Shown here piece by piece: positions 28,304-37,732 of a stretch of DNA of 64,000 nucleotides. This DNA is from CAVTOA01 sp963736285 (GTDB lineage: Bacteria > Actinomycetota > Actinomycetes > Mycobacteriales > QHCE01), in contig CAVTOA010000002.1 in the NCBI GenBank assembly GCA_963736285.1, positions 310,001-374,000 of the forward strand. Reading direction: 5' to 3'. How positions within the stretch are numbered: position 1 is the first letter of the stretch; every line of letters begins with the position of its first letter. Both the position numbers and the translations under genes were made by a program. A model generated the notes under the pieces. The model did no database searches. It was not told where the DNA came from and saw only the letters and a program-made list of their open reading frames with translations.

Positions 28304-30844
28304 ATGGACGCCGGCAAGCAGAACAGATCGTCGTTGTCGCCGTGGCACCAAGCCCGCTGGTTCACCACCTGTATCACGCTGGTCGTGGCCTGCGGCTCGG
28401 GTGGATTACTCGTCTTAGCGTTTCCCCCATTCGGGCTATGGTGGCTCGCGCCAGTGGCGATATCGCTATTTTTTCTGTGTTTGCGGCGATGCTCTGTTGC
28501 TATGGCGGCCCTTGCTGGCTTTGGCCATGGATTGGCTTTCTTTGCGCTGCTGTTGCATTGGACCGGCGCGTACGTGGGAGCATTTCCGTGGCTTGTGCTC
28601 TCTAGCGCCGAATCGCTCTACTTTGTCCCGCTCGGCATGGCGGTGGTGTTAGTCAGTCGTATTGTCTTCCGGCGCTCTGGCATCGGTGCACTGGTCACCC
28701 CGTTCTTGTTGGCGTGCCTGTGGGTGGCGCAGGAAGCCATCCGCGGCAGATTTCCCTGGGGTGGGTTTCCCTGGGGGCGGCTCGCATTCAGCCAGGCAGA
28801 CAGTCCACTGTTGCGGTGGGCGGCGGTCGGTGGCGCCCCCTTTGTGAGTTTCCTTGTCGCGGCAGTGGGTGCAGCGCTTGCGGGCGCGGTGTCGTGGTTG
28901 TGGTGTCACCGAGGTGAGCTCGCCACCGTGCGCCTCGTGGTGGACGGCACCAAGTGGCTTCAGTGGCGAGCATCCACGTTCGCGGTGCCCATCGTCTTTA
29001 CGATCGCCTTGGTCGCGGTCGAATACCTAGCCCCGATACTCGTCGTCGCTGCTCCGTCCGAGCGGGTAGCTACGCGGTCGCTTCGGGTGGCAGTGGTGCA
29101 AGGCGATGTGCCCAGGATGGGATTGGGATTTAATGCCCAACGTCGGGCAGTGCTCGACAATCACGTCAACCAGACGCTCAACCTCGCCAAGGCTGTCCAT
29201 TCAGGACACGCGCCCCAACCTGACATTGTGATTTGGCCAGAAAATTCGTCGGACATCGATCCGTGGACTAACCCCGATGCCGCAGCGCATATCGACCAAG
29301 CAGCTCGCGCCATCGGCGCACCGATTCTGGTGGGCGCCGTACTCAACGGTCCAGCTGGTCGTCTCCTCAATACGGCAATCGTGTGGAGCCCTGGCGTAGG
29401 CCCCACACAGACCTACACCAAACAGCATCCGGTGCCTTTCGCCGAATATGTACCGCTGCGCTCAGTGCTGCGGCACATCACCACCAAAGTGGACCTTGTC
29501 CCGCACGATTTCGCGCCCGGGCGCACATCTGGCGTACTCCACATGGGCTCAGCATTGGTCGGCGATGTCATTTGCTTTGAAGTGGGCTACGACGCGCTGG
29601 TCGCCAACACGATGCGTGGCGGCACTCAGATCCTGATTGTGCAAACAAACAACGCCACCTTTGGTAAATCCGCTGAGAGTGCACAACAGTTGGCCATGGT
29701 GCGATTGCGTGCGGTCGAGCACGGACGTTATGCGGTGATGGCTTCCACCAGTGGCATCTCGGCGATCGTCTCACCGACAGGTCGCATCATGAAAGAGTCG
29801 CGGCAATTTGTACCGGCTATCCTGTCCGAACAACTCCGTCTAGGGACTGAGCGTACGCTGGCGACCGCTGTGGGCGGTTGGCCTGAGCTTATGCTTACCT
29901 CTATAGCAGGGTTGGCAGTTTTGATAGCGATTGTCCGTCGATATAAAGCGAAGTATCAGTTCGTTCGCGCAGCGGCTAGACCTGTCCCCGCGACACCCGA
30001 TCCGCACCGACGCCAAGGAGTACCGTCGATGACCCACGCTTCCTCCGATGCCCAGTCGGTGGGCCAGCCGGCACCAGCTCAAGAAAACGTTCCTCAGCTT
30101 GGGCGCGTATTGGTGGTTGTTCCTACCTACAACGAGGTCGAGAACCTTCCTCTCATCGTCGATCGTGTGCGTCGGGCCGCTCCCGACGTCGACCTCCTTG
30201 TAGCCGACGACAAATCCCCTGACGGCACCGGAAAAATCGCCGACGAACTTGCCGCAACCGACGGCGCGATCCACGTGATGCACCGCGCCGGAAAGCAGGG
30301 CCTAGGTGCCGCGTACATAGCAGGATTTCGGTGGGCCAGAGAAAACGGCTACGACGTCGTAGTCGAAATGGACGCCGACGGTTCGCATGCGCCGGAACAG
30401 TTGCCAGCGCTGCTAGCGGCCATGGCAGAGCGCAACCTAGACGTCGTCATCGGTGCTCGCTGGGTTCCAGGCGGGTCGGTGGTCAATTGGCCGTGGCACC
30501 GCAAGCTGCTTTCTCGCGCGGGCAACGTATACACCAGGCTGTTGCTGAGTTTTCCGCTGCGTGATGCGACCGGGGGATTCCGGGCATATCGACGCGCCGT
30601 ACTGGACCGCCTCGACCTTGACGCTGTGGCGTCGCAAGGCTACTGCTTTCAGGTCGATCTCACTTGGCGTGCATATCAGGCGGGGTTCCAGCTGGGAGAG
30701 GTGCCCATCACTTTCACCGAACGCACCATCGGGAAAAGCAAAATGAGCTCCTGGATCGTCGGCGAGGCATTATGGCGAGTAACGGTGTGGGGGACTGCCG
30801 CGCGGTGGCACACAGTGAAACGTCTCTTCCGCCGCAGTAGCTAG
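28304..30844 (+). CDS. Apolipoprotein N-acyltransferase fused to polyprenol-phosphate mannosyltransferase
   Basis: Two enzymes in one chain of about 846 residues. Residues 1-560: Lnt, with N-terminal TM helices and a nitrilase domain with Glu in WPENSSDIDPW, Lys in YTKQHPVPFAEYVP and Cys in DVICFEVGY; it N-acylates lipoproteins. A last TM and a linker follow. From about 600: GT2 polyprenol-phosphate mannosyl synthase (VVVPTYNEVENL, DDKSPDGTG, EMDADGSHAP), which makes mannosyl donors for lipomannan and glycoproteins. The fusion matches M. tuberculosis Ppm1. The start may be ATG 28304 or GTG 28271. Confidence 0.93.
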   Translation: MDAGKQNRSSLSPWHQARWFTTCITLVVACGSGGLLVLAFPPFGLWWLAPVAISLFFLCLRRCSVAMAALAGFGHGLAFFALLLHWTGAYVGAFPWLVLSSAESLYFVPLGMAVVLVSRIVFRRSGIGALVTPFLLACLWVAQEAIRGRFPWGGFPWGRLAFSQADSPLLRWAAVGGAPFVSFLVAAVGAALAGAVSWLWCHRGELATVRLVVDGTKWLQWRASTFAVPIVFTIALVAVEYLAPILVVAAPSERVATRSLRVAVVQGDVPRMGLGFNAQRRAVLDNHVNQTLNLAKAVHSGHAPQPDIVIWPENSSDIDPWTNPDAAAHIDQAARAIGAPILVGAVLNGPAGRLLNTAIVWSPGVGPTQTYTKQHPVPFAEYVPLRSVLRHITTKVDLVPHDFAPGRTSGVLHMGSALVGDVICFEVGYDALVANTMRGGTQILIVQTNNATFGKSAESAQQLAMVRLRAVEHGRYAVMASTSGISAIVSPTGRIMKESRQFVPAILSEQLRLGTERTLATAVGGWPELMLTSIAGLAVLIAIVRRYKAKYQFVRAAARPVPATPDPHRRQGVPSMTHASSDAQSVGQPAPAQENVPQLGRVLVVVPTYNEVENLPLIVDRVRRAAPDVDLLVADDKSPDGTGKIADELAATDGAIHVMHRAGKQGLGAAYIAGFRWARENGYDVVVEMDADGSHAPEQLPALLAAMAERNLDVVIGARWVPGGSVVNWPWHRKLLSRAGNVYTRLLLSFPLRDATGGFRAYRRAVLDRLDLDAVASQGYCFQVDLTWRAYQAGFQLGEVPITFTERTIGKSKMSSWIVGEALWRVTVWGTAARWHTVKRLFRRSS

Positions 30845-30853
30845 GGGGCGGTC

Positions 30854-31411
30854 GTGCGACGAATCGTAGGCGTGATTTTGCTAGCGCTATTGGCGTGGAT
30901 AGCGGCCGAGATAGCGGTATTTGTCTTACTCGGACGCCAGTTCGGGTTCGCGCCAACGCTGGTCGCGGTCTTGATCGTAAGCGCCATCGGTCTTGCCCTG
31001 CTGCGAAGCCGGATGCGAAGACTGTTTGTGACAGTCCGTGGTGGCCCCCGTGCGACTGGCTTCCAGGGTGCGGTCGACGATGGTCGTGGCAGTCAAACCT
31101 CGGCTGCCATCGCCGCGACGGTAGGTAGCTTTCTGCTCCTCGTGCCGGGCTTCATTAGCGGCGTCACGGGTGCTGTGTTGCAGGTGCCGCCGGTGGGTCG
31201 AACCGTAGGCGGTTGGGTTGGTCGGCACGCCCACCGACGGCTTTTCCGCATGCTTGGCATAGACCCGTCGGTCCTCAAGCACTCCGCTGCCCCTCAGGGC
31301 GGCGCGGTAAAAGTCGACTCTGAAAGGCCAACCGCTGAGGACACAGTGTCTTCTTTGGACGCACCAGACCACAGCCTGGTGATCGACGACCAGGACCACG
31401 ACCAGGACTAA
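30854..31411 (+). CDS. fxsA: FxsA family membrane protein
   Basis: A 185-residue protein with two N-terminal TM helices (GVILLALLAWIAAEIAVFVLL and PTLVAVLIVSAIGLALL), and a further pair around AATVGSFLLLVPGFISGVTGAVL. RPATGF-like RATGFQGAVDDGR and LLVPGFISG are family signatures. FxsA in E. coli modulates phage exclusion by F; its normal function is unknown. The start is GTG, only 9 bp after the lnt-ppm1 stop, so the two are probably cotranscribed. Confidence 0.88.
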   Translation: MRRIVGVILLALLAWIAAEIAVFVLLGRQFGFAPTLVAVLIVSAIGLALLRSRMRRLFVTVRGGPRATGFQGAVDDGRGSQTSAAIAATVGSFLLLVPGFISGVTGAVLQVPPVGRTVGGWVGRHAHRRLFRMLGIDPSVLKHSAAPQGGAVKVDSERPTAEDTVSSLDAPDHSLVIDDQDHDQD

Positions 31412-31433
31412 TCGATCTTCCTCAACGAGTTCA

Positions 31434-31772
31434 TTAACCTTTACGTTTGGCCCGGAGTAGCTCTAGGCGCTCAGCGAGCACCTCTTCCAATTCGGGCATG
31501 GAGCGGCGTTCTAACAGCATGTCCCAGTGGGTGCGGGCCGGTTTGACCTTTTTAGCCTCAGGCTGGTCGCCGTCGATGAGGCGGGCAACGGTGCCATCTA
31601 CCCGACATTCCCACAATGGTGGAATATCTACATCTGCCGCAAAAGGAACTACAAAGCGGTGCCCTCGGGCACATTCATATTCACGTTCTTGTCGTGGTGC
31701 TAGTTCGGTGTTGCGATCAGTCTCGTAGCTTACGGCCCCTAGTCGGCTGCCGCGTAGTGTGCGTTCGGCCAT
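31434..31772 (-). CDS. rbpA: RNA polymerase-binding protein RbpA
   Basis: Actinobacterial activator that bridges RNA polymerase and the housekeeping sigma factor. The 112 residues start with MAERTLRGSRLGAVSYETDRN. The central RbpA core domain contains CARGHRF and WECRVDG: three of the four zinc ligands known from Streptomyces (two Cys, one His) are kept, but the fourth Cys is Asp here. The C-terminal sigma-interaction helix (HWDMLLERRSMPELEEVLAERLELL) is complete. I chose the ATG at 31772; the frame is open to 31856. Confidence 0.93.
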   Translation of the reverse strand: MAERTLRGSRLGAVSYETDRNTELAPRQEREYECARGHRFVVPFAADVDIPPLWECRVDGTVARLIDGDQPEAKKVKPARTHWDMLLERRSMPELEEVLAERLELLRAKRKG

Positions 31773-32051
31773 GTTGCCCCCTTGTTTGCCCCCCGGCATT
31801 GTGTACCTCTCAACATGAGAAAGCGGGGAAACATTCCGTAAAGAACGCGAGAGCATGTGCGCGTTGTTTCAGCGGACGAGTGATTGCTCAGTTTGTTGCA
31901 CATGATGCGTTTATTGCGGATTGAGAAATACTCGCAGTACACCGCCCCTCATCTCGCTCCCATGTGGTTGGGTATACGGAATTGTGGTTGTGCCATGATT
32001 CTCACAGCCGCATTAACAATTCAGTTGTAAACGTCAATTAGGGGAGCCAAA

Positions 32052-33074
32052 TTGAGCTATAACCCACAATACCCGCCCGGCGGTGGCGCTCCGGGCCAGC
32101 CGCAAGGCCAGCCGGGGCAACCGGGGCAGCCCCAAGGCCCCGGGGGGCAACAATATCCGCAACCGCCGCAGCAGGGATATCCGGGCGCTCAGGGGCAACA
32201 GTCCAGTGGTGCACCCTATGGCGCCCAGCAGCAGCCAGGTTACGGTGGTTATCCCCAGCAGGGATACGGCGTGCAAGGGCAATTTGGGGGACCGTCACAG
32301 TCGCCGTTTAAGGTGCCCGACTTCGGGCGGTTTAATCCACTGCAATGGGCGTCCATTGCCGCGACCGGCTTGGGAATCCTGCTCGTTTTTATCTCGTATT
32401 TCGTAGATTGGGTTTCGGTAAAGGGCGCTAACAACGGCGGCAGCCTAGGCGATTTGGGCGATATCCCCGATACGTCTGCGGGAACTCTCTCCACGTTTTA
32501 CGTAATCCTGTCTATCCTCGCCATCATCGCCGCGGCACTGGTGGTGTTCTTTGTGGACAAGATCCGCACCTACGTGCGATATGGCGCCGGCGCCGTCGCA
32601 ATTTTGGCGCTGCTCTTCGTCATTTTCACGATGATTTCGATCAGCAGTTCCCTTGGGGACGCCATCGACAAGCTGAAAAAGCAATGTGGAGAGTTCTGCA
32701 GCGGTTCCGAGTTTGACTGGAGCTACGGTGCGGGTGTGTGGCTTGCGCTTATCGGCACGATTCTGCTCATCGGGGCGGCCGTGCTGAGCATGGTGGGAGA
32801 CAAACAAGGGCCAAAGCAAGCTGGGCAAATCGGCGGTTACAACCCTTACCAGCAGGGCGGCCAATATGGCGCACAGCAATACGGCCAGCAGCAGGCTCAG
32901 CAGTACCCGCCGCAACAAGGTGGACAACAGCCTCAGCAATATCAGCAGCCAGGGCAGCAACAGTATCCGCCGCAACAGCAGCCAGGGCAGCAACATCCGC
33001 CGCAACAGGGGGGACAGCCTGGCCAGCAGTACCCGCCGCAACAAGGTGGACAACAGCAAGGTGGACAGTGGTAG
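32052..33074 (+). CDS. Membrane protein with Pro/Gly/Gln-rich ends
   Basis: A 340-residue protein with a low-complexity N-terminus (repeats of PGQPQGQ type, residues 1-85), a middle with four predicted TM helices (GLGILLVFISYFVDW, YVILSILAIIAAALVVFFV, VAILALLFVIFTMISI, ALIGTILLIGAAVLSMV), and a C-terminal QQ/PPQQGGQ repeat region (275-340). The start is TTG behind a good taggggag site. Proteins of this layout are common in actinobacteria and poorly understood. It is followed by a very strong hairpin, so it is probably monocistronic. Confidence 0.85.
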   Translation: MSYNPQYPPGGGAPGQPQGQPGQPGQPQGPGGQQYPQPPQQGYPGAQGQQSSGAPYGAQQQPGYGGYPQQGYGVQGQFGGPSQSPFKVPDFGRFNPLQWASIAATGLGILLVFISYFVDWVSVKGANNGGSLGDLGDIPDTSAGTLSTFYVILSILAIIAAALVVFFVDKIRTYVRYGAGAVAILALLFVIFTMISISSSLGDAIDKLKKQCGEFCSGSEFDWSYGAGVWLALIGTILLIGAAVLSMVGDKQGPKQAGQIGGYNPYQQGGQYGAQQYGQQQAQQYPPQQGGQQPQQYQQPGQQQYPPQQQPGQQHPPQQGGQPGQQYPPQQGGQQQGGQW

Positions 33075-33099
33075 CCCGGTTCGGGTAGATAGTTAGTTC

Positions 33100-33143
33100 C
33101 ATGGGTGTGGCCCCGGCTATAAATAGCCGGGGCCACACCCATG
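33100..33143. terminator. 20-bp perfect hairpin, bidirectional terminator
   Basis: catgggtgtggccccggcta (33100-33119) pairs completely with 33124-33143 around the 4-nt loop taaa. The stem is extremely stable. It has no T-tract, as is frequent in actinobacteria. It closes the repeat-rich membrane protein gene. Confidence 0.85.
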
Positions 33144-33324
33144 TATGACTCGTGGCGTGACAAAGCGAACAACATCGCGTCAGGAACGACGTCCATTGTG
33201 AACACGGCAAGGATTTTCTCGAGAACCGGTAGAAACCATGTGCGATCCGGTGTACGCAGGCTGAAGCTTGTACCCCCGAAGCCGCAGCGATCATGCTCGG
33301 CCGAGATAGCACGGAGGATTCCGC

Positions 33325-33840
33325 ATGTCCGCACCATTGTTGGTGGTTCCCAATAAAGGCGAGGCGACGAACTCCGCACGAGTACTCACACGGCAAGGCT
33401 GGAAAATTCAGCAAGGTTCTCAGCTGCCAGAACGGCCATGGGATATATCTCTACGGCGCCTGGTCGTTACCACCATGGTTGTCGACCGGCCCGCAATAAA
33501 GGACACGGTGCTGGCGGCGACGCGGGGCGCTGGTGTTATCGCGGTGACTGCCGACGTGCAGAGCTTGACTTCGGCGTTGATTGGCGATCTCGGACAGATC
33601 GGCACGGTCTTTTACAGTGCCGCCGAGCTTGCGGACACCCATGAGATTTGTCTCCCCGTTGAACAGCGTGCGCTCTTAAGCAGGCTCGCGCGGGGCGCGT
33701 CGATCGCTGCCGCGGCAGAAGCGGAATTTTTGTCATTGCGTACGGCAAATCGCCGACTTGCGCGGGCACGGGATGTCTTAGGTGTCCGCACTACGCGTGA
33801 AGCCGTGGTGGAGTACGTGCGGGCCAACAACGGTGTGTGA
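33325..33840 (+). CDS. LuxR-type HTH transcriptional regulator
   Basis: A 171-residue protein. The C-terminal third is a GerE/LuxR-like helix-turn-helix (LPVEQRALLSRLARGASIAA followed by LSLRTANRRLARARDVLGV). The N-terminal part has a receiver-like alternation (VVVDRPAIKDTVLAATRGAG, VIAVTADVQSLTSALIGDLG) but I see no phosphorylatable Asp pocket, so it may be an orphan or degenerate regulator. Target genes are unknown. It converges with plsC. Confidence 0.75.
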   Translation: MSAPLLVVPNKGEATNSARVLTRQGWKIQQGSQLPERPWDISLRRLVVTTMVVDRPAIKDTVLAATRGAGVIAVTADVQSLTSALIGDLGQIGTVFYSAAELADTHEICLPVEQRALLSRLARGASIAAAAEAEFLSLRTANRRLARARDVLGVRTTREAVVEYVRANNGV

Positions 33841-33849
33841 GTGTGAGCG

Positions 33850-34632
33850 CTAAGACTTGGCACTGCTTTCGGTAGGACGGGTGGGATCGCTGTAGCGAGG
33901 AGCCGTCGGCTCGGCGGCGCGAAGGGCGCGTAGCTCGTCGGTCAGGCTGCTCATGATGATCGCGGTGAGCCTGTTCGCGGCACCAGCACCTTTTAGCGAC
34001 ATGGTCGAGCTGTCGATGGGAGATCCGAAGTGGACGCGAACGATGGGTCTACGGAAGAGCGCGCTCATGGCGCTGGCGATTTGCTGCGGGAGGCCGTGAT
34101 ACACAATCACCTCGTGGGCGCCCCATTGCGTCACTGGAACTATGGGTGCACCTGTGGCTAGGGCGAGTCGTGCTAGTCCGGTCTTGCCATGATGTTCCGG
34201 CCAGATATTAGGGTCTCGAGTAATGCGTCCCTCCGGGTAGCCCATGACGATGGCGTTTTCGTTGACGGCGGCTATCGCCTCGACAAGCGCTTGCCCCACG
34301 GTGTGCTGCCAACGGTTGACGCGGATGTGGCCCGAGCGTCGAAGAAACCATCCGGCGATAGGCGCATCAAAAAGCCCGCCCGTGGCCATAATGCGCGGCG
34401 CGATCTTTGCGATCCGGCACGCCGCAGTGAAAGCAATGGGGTCGAATACCCCAATATGGTTTCCCGCAAGAATGAAGCCCCCGTCTATCTGGGGGAGCGT
34501 TCCGGTCACGCGAAGTCGACACAATGCTCCCACGATGGTGGGTGCCATTCTCAGCAAGAGTCGCCAGAGCAGGGGAGGGCGCCAAGGTTGGCGAGGCGTC
34601 TCTGTTGGCGGGCTCATCCTGGGCATAGCCAC
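33850..34632 (-). CDS. 1-acyl-sn-glycerol-3-phosphate acyltransferase (PlsC family)
   Basis: A 260-residue acyltransferase that would add the second acyl chain in phosphatidic acid synthesis. The catalytic NHIGVFDP (NHX4D box, about residue 57), the glycerol-phosphate site VMGYPEGRITRD near 130 and a basic N-terminus for membrane association are present. Actinobacteria have several paralogues, so the substrate cannot be fixed. The start codon is followed by two more in-frame ATGs (MAMPRM), so the true start is uncertain by a few residues. Confidence 0.88.
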   Translation of the reverse strand: MAMPRMSPPTETPRQPWRPPLLWRLLLRMAPTIVGALCRLRVTGTLPQIDGGFILAGNHIGVFDPIAFTAACRIAKIAPRIMATGGLFDAPIAGWFLRRSGHIRVNRWQHTVGQALVEAIAAVNENAIVMGYPEGRITRDPNIWPEHHGKTGLARLALATGAPIVPVTQWGAHEVIVYHGLPQQIASAMSALFRRPIVRVHFGSPIDSSTMSLKGAGAANRLTAIIMSSLTDELRALRAAEPTAPRYSDPTRPTESSAKS

Positions 34633-34942
34633 ACCAGTGACTATAGAAGTGGTTCTCCTACGCGTCTGGGAAGTCGAGAATGGTCCGTTGACTGATCTCC
34701 GACAATTCGGATTCGTGTGGTTGACCGCACTATAACAACGCCGATAAGCATTGTTATGTCAAGTTATCTCAAACAAGATACCAGCACCAAGCACACCGCC
34801 TTTTCGCCTCACCAACTATCACAGACCGCTTATAAGGGAGTGGCAATGTTCCATGCCCGTTATCGGCTCGGGTGGGGGACTGCGGTAGTCTTTCGTCCGC
34901 TGCTACGTTTCAAACGGACCTTGTGGTCAGTAACGGCAGCAT
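34633..34942. other. Intergenic, no gene seen
   Basis: About 310 bp between plsC and tRNA-Pro. It must hold the plsC and tRNA promoters, but I could not identify convincing elements. Confidence 0.5.
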
Positions 34943-35016
<74 letters not shown>

Positions 35017-35422
35017 CAAACTGGGGCGTTCCTCTAGTCTTTATAGGGATCTTCAGAGCATCTCTAAGAGTGGTGAATATTCACTACCCGAGGCGTGCCT
35101 TTGAGTCGCGAAGTTAGCAAGGCGGGTCCGTAAGTAAGAAAGCATTGACCTTGGTGGGGACGTGAGCTCTGTCATCAGGGAGCTAAGGGATAATCAAGTA
35201 AGCCAGTCCAGTGAGTAGTTCGTCGCTCATGCGGTTCCTAGCGGCTAGCGGCTACGCGAGGTAGCTCGCGTCTCGCATCCCAGAACTCACTTGCCACATA
35301 TGTGCCGCACTGAGTGTTGGGCTAAGCCTGTGGCCAGCATTTCATTCGTCTACTGTGTATAGAATTGTCGTGCTACACGGCGCGGCATAGAGAGACGTGG
35401 TCCAAAAAGGATGCTCCCGCCC
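35017..35422. other. Region downstream of tRNA-Pro without a recognisable gene
   Basis: About 400 bp with no coding frame of recognisable family and no repeat of the tRNA 3' end that would mark an att site. It borders two pseudogenes and looks like decayed DNA. Confidence 0.5.
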
Positions 35423-35781
35423 ATGGTAGATCAGTCGTTTCGTGTGGAGAGTCTCGCTGTCGTTGTGGGTGGGCGAGTCGATCTGACCGACCTCAACCCT
35501 GGTGCCCGTCGTCGTCCCTGAGACAATCTAGACTGGCCGGAGGTGGGCATTTTGTTCACCGAAATATGCGCCGCCTCAATTGGCTTGGCGTGTCGCGGTG
35601 TCGGCTGACCAAAGTGGACGGTCTCGACTTGCATATCGAAGACCTCGACGCCGTCGACGGCACACCGGTACTCGACATAAAACCGTGGTTCGAAGAGTTT
35701 GGGCCGCGAGGCGAAGCCAGGCAAGCGAGCTGGTCCACCGACATGCTTACCCGTTACTTCGCCGCCTCGCCCACAGTGTGA
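35423..35781 (+). pseudogene. TrmO-like (TsaA/YaeB) tRNA methyltransferase remnant
   Basis: Pieces of the family appear in order but in different frames. MVDQSFRVESLAVVVGGRVD at the start corresponds to the usual N-terminus; DWPEVGILFTE is a fragment of the middle; LTKVDGLDLHIEDLDAVDG and TPVLDIKPWFEEFGPRGE are the C-terminal signature. A large part of the middle, which should hold the SAM-binding beta barrel, is missing. The intact family modifies t6A37 in tRNAs. The lesions are several, so this is genuine decay and not one sequencing slip. Confidence 0.75.
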
Positions 35782-35869
35782 CCGTCGAAGAAGCAATGGC
35801 ACGTCCGCTTCATTCCGCTGAGCAGACGTGCCGGGCGTCCGTCATAGCAGCGGCAAGCCCGGCACGTTC

Positions 35870-37732
35870 ACCGCTTGGCGCGGCTACTGCTGCCAGCAAT
35901 GGGCGATAGTTCGACCTTGGCGAGCAAATACCTCCAACCGGCTTCCCAAGTTGGCGCCGACCCACAGGTCGTCAGCCTTCCTTCCGAACTTCGCCCATGG
36001 TTCCCAGCCGCTCTGGGTGAAGGGGATTGCTCCGAGCGCCATATTTCCTTATCCGTGGCCAACACAAATAGTGTGAGGAGACCACTCTCGTCAGCGGCTA
36101 CGATGATTTGCGCGCCTTTGCCCCCGTCAGCGGGATCCACTGTGTCCAGTCACTGTCGTCACCAGACTTCTTCTGGTAGCAGTGACTGAATGAGGCCGGC
36201 GGCGTCTATGCAGAACAGTTCGAGCCGGCCGTCGCTATTGACCGCTAGCTCAGTAGGGGAGTGTCCGCTGGGCAGGTCAATATCGAACACCCATTTTCCC
36301 TCGCCGTTAATTTGGTGCCCAAGGACAACATGTCCATCAGTCGTTTCAAGTACTGCGGCGACACTGGCATCCAGCCTTTTTGCGGTGAGTATCTTCCTGG
36401 AGAGGGGAGCCCCAATAGAGACAGGTGCAGCCCATTCCGAATCGCAGTCGGATGGAGCTGCGCCGTGTCGTGTATTGCGCCGCTTTGTCCGATCGTTAAA
36501 ACATGTATGCGTTCCTCAGGATCTTTACCGCGGAAAAGCTTTGCACTGATTCGGCTTTTTCGAGATATCGCCAATCCGCCCAGCAGTACTCGCCATCGTC
36601 ATAGATGTTGATAGCTATATTGCACTGTCTCGGCCCTCAATATTCAGGCCCACGAGCCGTTGGTTCCCCGAACGCAATAGTTGTGGTGAAGACGTACGGC
36701 GAACTCATGCCAGAATCACGGTACTGTTGGTCCAACCGTGACGTGGATCCTGCTGGGTCCACCCCAACCATAAAATTTCGTGTTTTTCGTCCACGTCAAT
36801 GGACATGAAGCCGAGTAGCCCGGCGGATCCCAAATTGGCTGCGGCCGTGCACGAAAAATAAGGTGCCGGCAAGGTATACAAAGTGGACCATTTGCTCCAC
36901 GAATCACCAGGTGGCTGCCACGTTCCGGGACCTTCGGAGGAGAGCGACTGGTCAAGGTTATACCAATGGTCTTCAGAACTACCCCAGCGACCTACCCAAC
37001 GCAGCCAGTCAGGCTGAGGGAAATTGACGCCGTGCGGAGTCAACGAAGTTTCGATGCCAATGACCTGCGCGTTGCCGTTCCATCTGGTTCCGCTAGCGGT
37101 GCGATCGTTGGCCGCGTAGTAGGTTTCCGAGCGCATATGTAGCCCAATGTTCGGGTAAGACGCGTGGCTGTGCCACGCCGAGTACACCAGCGGGCGTTCT
37201 CCGATGACTTTGTAGGTGTCCTCGGTCGGTTCGCCGGTGGTCGAGTTTTTTGACCCACCTCCCGTCACCGTGTCCAACGAAATTGACTTGAACAATATCG
37301 AGACAGCGTCGGATCAAGCCGAACGATGACGTGTTCCCAATCGCCTTCGTGGTAGCCGAAGAATGCTGAACGTTCGACTCATTCCGTTGCCGACGGGACC
37401 GTTATAGGGATAGAAAAACCAGTAGTCCAGATCAACGCAATTATCTGGGGCGGACCGAATGTTTACGTAGTACGGGAGCATGGGCCAGGTCTCCCGCCGA
37501 CGTGTCGACTAGTGGATTGAGGTACGTGGATTTCTTGTTGTGACTCGAGGAAATCCTGCCCAGAGGGGGAACGGATATCCAAATGCTCGTTGTCCCGGTC
37601 CTTGAGACTGCATCGGGTGACAAACCATTGGACGCTCGAGGGTTTGTACTCTTCGTAAAAAGGCTCCAAATTGACCCTGAGATTCGCAAAGCTCCACATA
37701 GGGCCGAAATCTGGTTGCCGATTTTTCACCAT
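35870..37732 (-). pseudogene. Vps62-domain / beta-propeller protein remnant
   Basis: The minus strand shows consecutive fragments of one large protein in shifting frames. PMWSFANLRVNLEPFYEEY and YYVNIRSAPDNCVDLDYWFF, then HEGDWEHVIVRLDP and AWHSHASYPNIGLHMRSE are typical of Vps62-like (DUF946) proteins. Downstream fragments (VFDIDLPSGHSPTELAVN, SDGRLELFCIDAAG, IIVAADESGLLTLFVLATD) resemble the blades of tachylectin-like beta propellers. At least five frame changes or stops separate them. The ancestral protein was probably secreted; no function can be assigned now. Confidence 0.7.

Noticed and set aside
27820..28605. Plus-strand frame of 261 residues before lnt-ppm1
   Set aside because: It overlaps the true lnt coding in another frame and shows no domain or signal; the region looks non-coding.
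32052..33074. Gln/Gly-rich repeats as a CRISPR or minisatellite
   Set aside because: The repeats are codon repeats within an in-frame low-complexity protein tail; unit length is short and irregular.
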